From the NCBI RefSeq assembly GCF_020741395.1, contig NZ_DYZA01000113.1, forward strand, positions 1 through 8,715: a stretch of 8,715 nucleotides of DNA, written 5' to 3'. Below are positions 5,843-8,715 of the stretch, piece by piece (position 1 is the first letter of the stretch; every line of letters begins with the position of its first letter). The notes beneath the pieces are model-generated. The model did no database searches. It was not told the DNA's origin and saw only the letters and a list, made by a program, of their open reading frames with translations. The stretch comes from Mailhella massiliensis (GTDB lineage Bacteria; Desulfobacterota; Desulfovibrionia; Desulfovibrionales; Desulfovibrionaceae). Made by a program: the position numbers and the translations under genes.

Positions 5843-7675
5843 ATGGCAGCAAACGCTTCCCTCGCGGCTTTGTACCGGCCGCAGACTTTTGCCGAGGTGG
5901 TCGGGCAGGATATGGTCAAAGCCATTCTTTCCCGCGCCGCGCGCGAGGATCGCGTGGCTCCGGCCTATCTTCTCAGCGGTACGCGAGGAGTAGGCAAGAC
6001 CACCATCGCGCGCATTTTCGCCAAGGCGCTGAACTGCGAACACGCCCCCACCGGGGAGCCCTGTAACGAGTGTGAGGCCTGCCGCCGCATCACGCAGGGA
6101 AACTTTGTGGACGTGGTGGAAATCGACGGCGCGTCCAACAGAGGCATCGACGACATACGCCGCCTGCGCGACGCCGTGGGCTATGCCCCTCTGGAAGGCC
6201 GCTACAAGGTCTTCATCATCGATGAGGCGCACATGCTCACCAAGGAGGCCTTCAACGCCCTCTTGAAAACGCTGGAAGAGCCTCCTGCCCGTGTAACTTT
6301 CATCATGGCCACCACGGAACAGCACAAGTTCCCCGTCACCATCATAAGCCGCTGCCAGCACTTCGTGTTCCGGCAGATTCCAGAATCCGTGCTCGAAGAG
6401 CATATCCGCAACATATTGCGTAGGGAGGGGCGTGAATTTGAGGATGAGGCCGCGCGCCTCATTGCCCGCCGTGCGGCGGGGAGCGTGCGTGATTCCATGT
6501 CTCTGCTCGGCCAGGTACTGGCTCTCGGCTGCGCGCCGGAAGAGCCGCTTACGGCGCGCCAGGCGCGCGAGGTGCTCGGCCTTGCCGGACGGGAAGTGAT
6601 GGATCAGCTTCTGGATGCCCTCGCCCGGCAGGACGCTGCGGGCATCGCCGCCCTGGTGCGCGAGCTGCTTGCCCAGGGGGCGGACATGGGCTTTTTCCTG
6701 AGAGAACTGTGTTCCTTATGGCGCAATCTTTTCCTCATCCGCCAGGCGGGTCCCGGAGGGGTTCGGGAGCTCGACCTGCCCGAGGGGGAGGCAAAGCGCC
6801 TTTCTTCCGCCGCGTCGCGTTTCACGCTCACCTATATCCATGCAGCATGGCAGATGACGCTGGATTCCCAGCGCCGTATTCTGACCAGCCTGGAACCTTC
6901 TGCAGGACTTGAGCTTCTGCTCCTGAATCTGGCCATGCTTCCGCGCCTTCTTCCCTTGGAAGATCTGGGCGTAATTTCTGCCGCTTCCCCGTCCGGAAGC
7001 ACGCCTTCCTGCGCCTCTGCGCCGTCTTCTGCGCCTTCTTCCCTTTCTGTGAAAAGGGGTTCTGCTCCTGAAAAGTCGGCCCTTTCCGCCGCACAGGCCT
7101 CCGATCAGGGGAGGGGGGAATCTGCCGCATCCCCTGCATCAGAAGAGAAGGCGGAAGAGGATTTTTCCGCTTCCGGGAAGAAGCCGTCCTTTTCCGTGCC
7201 CGAGAGACCTTCCGAGGCAGGCGGTTCCTCCGTTTCCCAGGGCTTGACGGAGGAGGGCAAAACTGTTGAAACTCCGGCCCCGGAGGCTCCGGCACAGACG
7301 GAAGACTGGAAGGATGTTCCGGTGGATCCCTCCCTGACGTGGGACGCTTTTCTCGCAAGCTGTCAAAGTAGCCGGGACATTCCTCTTCCCATGCTGCGCC
7401 AGGTGACTGGAGAAGTGCGCGGCGACTGGCTCGTGCTTCAGGCCCTTTCTCAGGTTATAGGGATGCAGCTCAGGCGCAAGGAAAAGCTTCATGCTCTGGA
7501 ATCTCTTGTTGCCGCTTGGGCGGCGCGTCCCCTGCGCATCGTCTTTCGTCCCCCGCAGAAAACCGTGTGCACCGAGGCCGAACTGAAGGAAGAAATACAG
7601 CGGCATCCCGTCATCAGAAAATTTCAGGAAGCCTATGACGCCAGACTGGTGCGCTGTACCCCCATCAACCGTTAA
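5843..7675 (+). CDS. dnaX: DNA polymerase III subunit tau/gamma (clamp-loader ATPase)
   Basis: 610 residues; part of the clamp loader that places the sliding clamp on DNA and couples the replicative polymerases. Signatures: LAALYRPQTFAEVVGQ (7-22), Walker A GTRGVGKT (46-53), zinc-binding Cys65, 74, 77, 80, the EIDGASNRGIDDIR segment (93-106), Walker B with DEAH (127-130), the SRC arginine-finger motif (169-171) and sensor-2 GSVRD (213-217). The collar domain follows to about 370. A Ser/Pro/Ala/Glu-rich linker (about 375-485) leads to a tau-type C-terminal domain (about 486-610). The ribosome binding site is poor (GGATGG region), but this ATG directly precedes the conserved N-terminus. I see no A-rich slippery run such as the E. 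coli A AAA AAG signal near the linker, so a programmed gamma product is not supported. ybaB follows 48 bases later. Confidence 0.97.
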   Translation: MAANASLAALYRPQTFAEVVGQDMVKAILSRAAREDRVAPAYLLSGTRGVGKTTIARIFAKALNCEHAPTGEPCNECEACRRITQGNFVDVVEIDGASNRGIDDIRRLRDAVGYAPLEGRYKVFIIDEAHMLTKEAFNALLKTLEEPPARVTFIMATTEQHKFPVTIISRCQHFVFRQIPESVLEEHIRNILRREGREFEDEAARLIARRAAGSVRDSMSLLGQVLALGCAPEEPLTARQAREVLGLAGREVMDQLLDALARQDAAGIAALVRELLAQGADMGFFLRELCSLWRNLFLIRQAGPGGVRELDLPEGEAKRLSSAASRFTLTYIHAAWQMTLDSQRRILTSLEPSAGLELLLLNLAMLPRLLPLEDLGVISAASPSGSTPSCASAPSSAPSSLSVKRGSAPEKSALSAAQASDQGRGESAASPASEEKAEEDFSASGKKPSFSVPERPSEAGGSSVSQGLTEEGKTVETPAPEAPAQTEDWKDVPVDPSLTWDAFLASCQSSRDIPLPMLRQVTGEVRGDWLVLQALSQVIGMQLRRKEKLHALESLVAAWAARPLRIVFRPPQKTVCTEAELKEEIQRHPVIRKFQEAYDARLVRCTPINR

Positions 7676-7686
7676 CATCGCAACAA

Positions 7687-7709
7687 AAGGGCCCGGAGCC
7701 CTTGCTTTT
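7687..7709 (+). terminator. Short hairpin between dnaX and ybaB, possible attenuator
   Basis: AAGGGC (7687-7692), loop CCGGA, GCCCTT (7698-7703), followed by GCTTTT. The 6-bp stem and interrupted T-run are weak for a terminator, and the ybaB ribosome binding site comes directly after. It may only partly reduce read-through, so the two genes can still be co-transcribed. Confidence 0.35.
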
Positions 7710-7723
7710 CAAGGAGACATGCC

Positions 7724-8035
7724 ATGAAGAACATGAACGACCTGCTGCGCCAGGCCCAGGTGATGCAGAACAAAATCGCGAAGCTTCAGCAGGAAATGGC
7801 TGAAAAGGACGTGGAAGCCTCCGCTGGCGGGGGTATGGTGAAGGTAGTCATGAACGGTCGCCAGGAAATGAAGTCCATCACCATCGACAAGGCCATTCTG
7901 GAAAGCGGCGACACGGAAATGCTGCAGGATCTCGTCATCACTGCAGTGAACGAGGCCGTGCGCATCGGCCGTGCCAACCTCGAACGGGAAATGGCCAACA
8001 TTTCCGGCGGGATTCACCTGCCCGGCATGTTCTAG
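7724..8035 (+). CDS. ybaB: YbaB/EbfC family nucleoid-associated protein
   Basis: 103 residues, the usual length of the family. These small dimeric proteins bind DNA in the cytoplasm and influence nucleoid structure and gene expression. Visible features: an N-terminal amphipathic helix rich in Gln and Lys (MNDLLRQAQVMQNKIAKLQQEM, residues 4-25, family hallmark), the central GGGMVKVVMNGRQE segment (36-49) with its beta strands, and the C-terminal DLVITAVNEAV...LEREMANISGG (69-95). Start set at 7724 by AAGGAGA (7711-7717) with a 6-base spacer. It lies behind dnaX as in many bacteria, but a strong terminator follows and recR, normally next, is missing. Confidence 0.95.
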   Translation: MKNMNDLLRQAQVMQNKIAKLQQEMAEKDVEASAGGGMVKVVMNGRQEMKSITIDKAILESGDTEMLQDLVITAVNEAVRIGRANLEREMANISGGIHLPGMF

Positions 8036-8061
8036 CGGTCAGTCCCGAGGTCGGGGCGAAG

Positions 8062-8094
8062 GCCCGGCTCCCTTGACGGAGCCGGGCTTTTTTT
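8062..8094 (+). terminator. Rho-independent terminator after ybaB
   Basis: GCCCGGCTCC (8062-8071), 6-base loop CTTGAC, GGAGCCGGGC (8078-8087), then seven T (8088-8094). A perfect 10-bp GC-rich stem with a clean T-run, 26 bases after the ybaB stop, ends the dnaX-ybaB transcript. On the minus strand it has no T-run, so it should not stop the gene coming from the right. Confidence 0.95.
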
Positions 8095-8151
8095 GTCTTC
8101 CGGCCGGAAAGGCATGGGAAAAGAGAAAAATTGACGAGTATTCTTGTAACA

Positions 8152-8715
8152 CTATGTAAGTATGTTGTTTTTTAAAATACGGAAGCTGTCTCGCAGGATG
8201 TTCAGCAGGGTGTTTTCTTCCTGGCTCAGCTTTTCAGGATAAATGAGCCAGATTTTTCCCGGCATGGGGAAATCTGCAACTGTTTTTCCGCTGATTTTTT
8301 CCGACCATTCCCCCTGGGATATGAGCGCGCTTTTCGGCAGTACGGCGGCCAGCATGGGTTCCAGGGCGATGAGGCGGAGCAGGTTTTCCTGTTGGGGAAT
8401 GTTGATGCCCCGGATGGTATTGGAAAAGTACTGATAGATTTCCCTGTAGACGAAGGCCTGATCCCGTTTGGGATTGAAGCAGAGATGAAGTTCCTTGAGC
8501 TGGCCTGTGGTAAGCTGCGGATAACGGGCCAGCGGATTATTTTTATTGATGATGACGATGCAGGAATCATCGGGTCCTTCTTCCACCAGCAGATTGTTCT
8601 GCGCCGTCGCTATCCGATAGGCGCTTTCCACGCGCGGAGAGACGCAGTTGACGATGCCCATCATTTTACAGTCCAGAATTTCCCTGAAAATCTCTTCAAG
8701 ATAAGATTCTCTGAT
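8152..8715 (-). CDS. LysR-type regulator, C-terminal effector-binding domain only (cut by right edge)
   Basis: The frame is open from the right edge (first visible codon 8715-8713, reading IRESYLEEIFREILDCKMMG) to the stop at 8152, 187 residues. An internal Met at 8664 could be mistaken for a start, but the frame continues upstream with sensible sequence, so the gene begins outside the window. The content fits the effector-binding half of LysR-type regulators: a CIVIINKNNPLARYPQLT segment typical of the domain hinge, an ENLLRLIALEPMLAAVLPKS region where these proteins have the 'V..G.G...lP' stretch, and a closing YPEKLSQEENTLLNILRDSF helix. The DNA-binding half is not visible. It differs clearly from the regulator at 4706. 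Tail to tail with ybaB; no terminator of its own was found. The target is unknown. Confidence 0.75.
   Translation of the reverse strand: MRESYLEEIFREILDCKMMGIVNCVSPRVESAYRIATAQNNLLVEEGPDDSCIVIINKNNPLARYPQLTTGQLKELHLCFNPKRDQAFVYREIYQYFSNTIRGINIPQQENLLRLIALEPMLAAVLPKSALISQGEWSEKISGKTVADFPMPGKIWLIYPEKLSQEENTLLNILRDSFRILKNNILT

Noticed and set aside
6960..7310. Programmed frameshift in dnaX producing gamma
   Set aside because: No A-rich slippery heptamer with a following stem was found; the only A-runs are short (AAAAGG, AAAAGT).
8098..8109. Palindrome TTCCGGCCGGAA after the ybaB terminator
   Set aside because: Perfect 12-mer but with no loop or T-run and no promoter nearby; in GC-rich sequence this is likely chance.
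1..8715. CRISPR array, tRNA, rRNA or insertion sequence
   Set aside because: No regularly spaced repeats, no cloverleaf or rRNA-like stretches, and no transposase frame or terminal inverted repeats were seen on reading both strands.

Overview
The window looks like a chromosomal segment of a GC-rich anaerobic proteobacterium, most likely of the Desulfovibrio/Bilophila type (Desulfovibrionales). This is inferred from protein style only: a flavoprotein and a ferredoxin domain resembling dissimilatory adenylylsulfate (APS) reductase AprA and AprB, and an ordinary dnaX-ybaB pair. No ribosomal marker is present to confirm it.

Layout: (1) Positions 1-950 hold no convincing complete gene. There is a possible N-terminal gene fragment running off the left edge, one 28-codon ORF with a very good ribosome binding site, interrupted reading frames, and a few palindromes. 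(2) Positions 955-4628 (minus strand) are a two-gene operon with its own promoter and terminator. The first gene (2830-4497) is a soluble AprA-like FAD protein of the fumarate reductase superfamily. The second (1016-2707) is a GltD-like NAD(P)H:FAD/Fe-S oxidoreductase with a C-terminal AprB-like two-cluster ferredoxin. (3) Positions 4498-4705 are a compact divergent control region: two back-to-back promoters share one -35 heptamer, with an A-tract and a perfect 9-bp inverted repeat placed where a LysR-type regulator is expected to bind. (4) 4706-5659 (plus) encodes that LysR-type regulator. (5) 5843-8094 (plus) is a housekeeping unit, dnaX (DNA polymerase III tau/gamma) and ybaB (nucleoid-associated protein), closed by a strong terminator; recR, the usual third member, is absent. 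(6) 8152-8715 (minus) is the C-terminal part of a second LysR-type regulator cut by the window edge.

How the genes may work together (inference): the GltD-like protein would take electrons from NAD(P)H through FAD and N-terminal clusters to its AprB-like ferredoxin tail. That tail would pass them to the AprA-like flavoprotein, which reduces an unknown substrate in the cytoplasm. This amounts to an APS-reductase-type alpha/beta pair in which the beta subunit is fused to a pyridine-nucleotide module. It is controlled by a dedicated LysR regulator, probably in response to the substrate. This is the most interesting system in the window.
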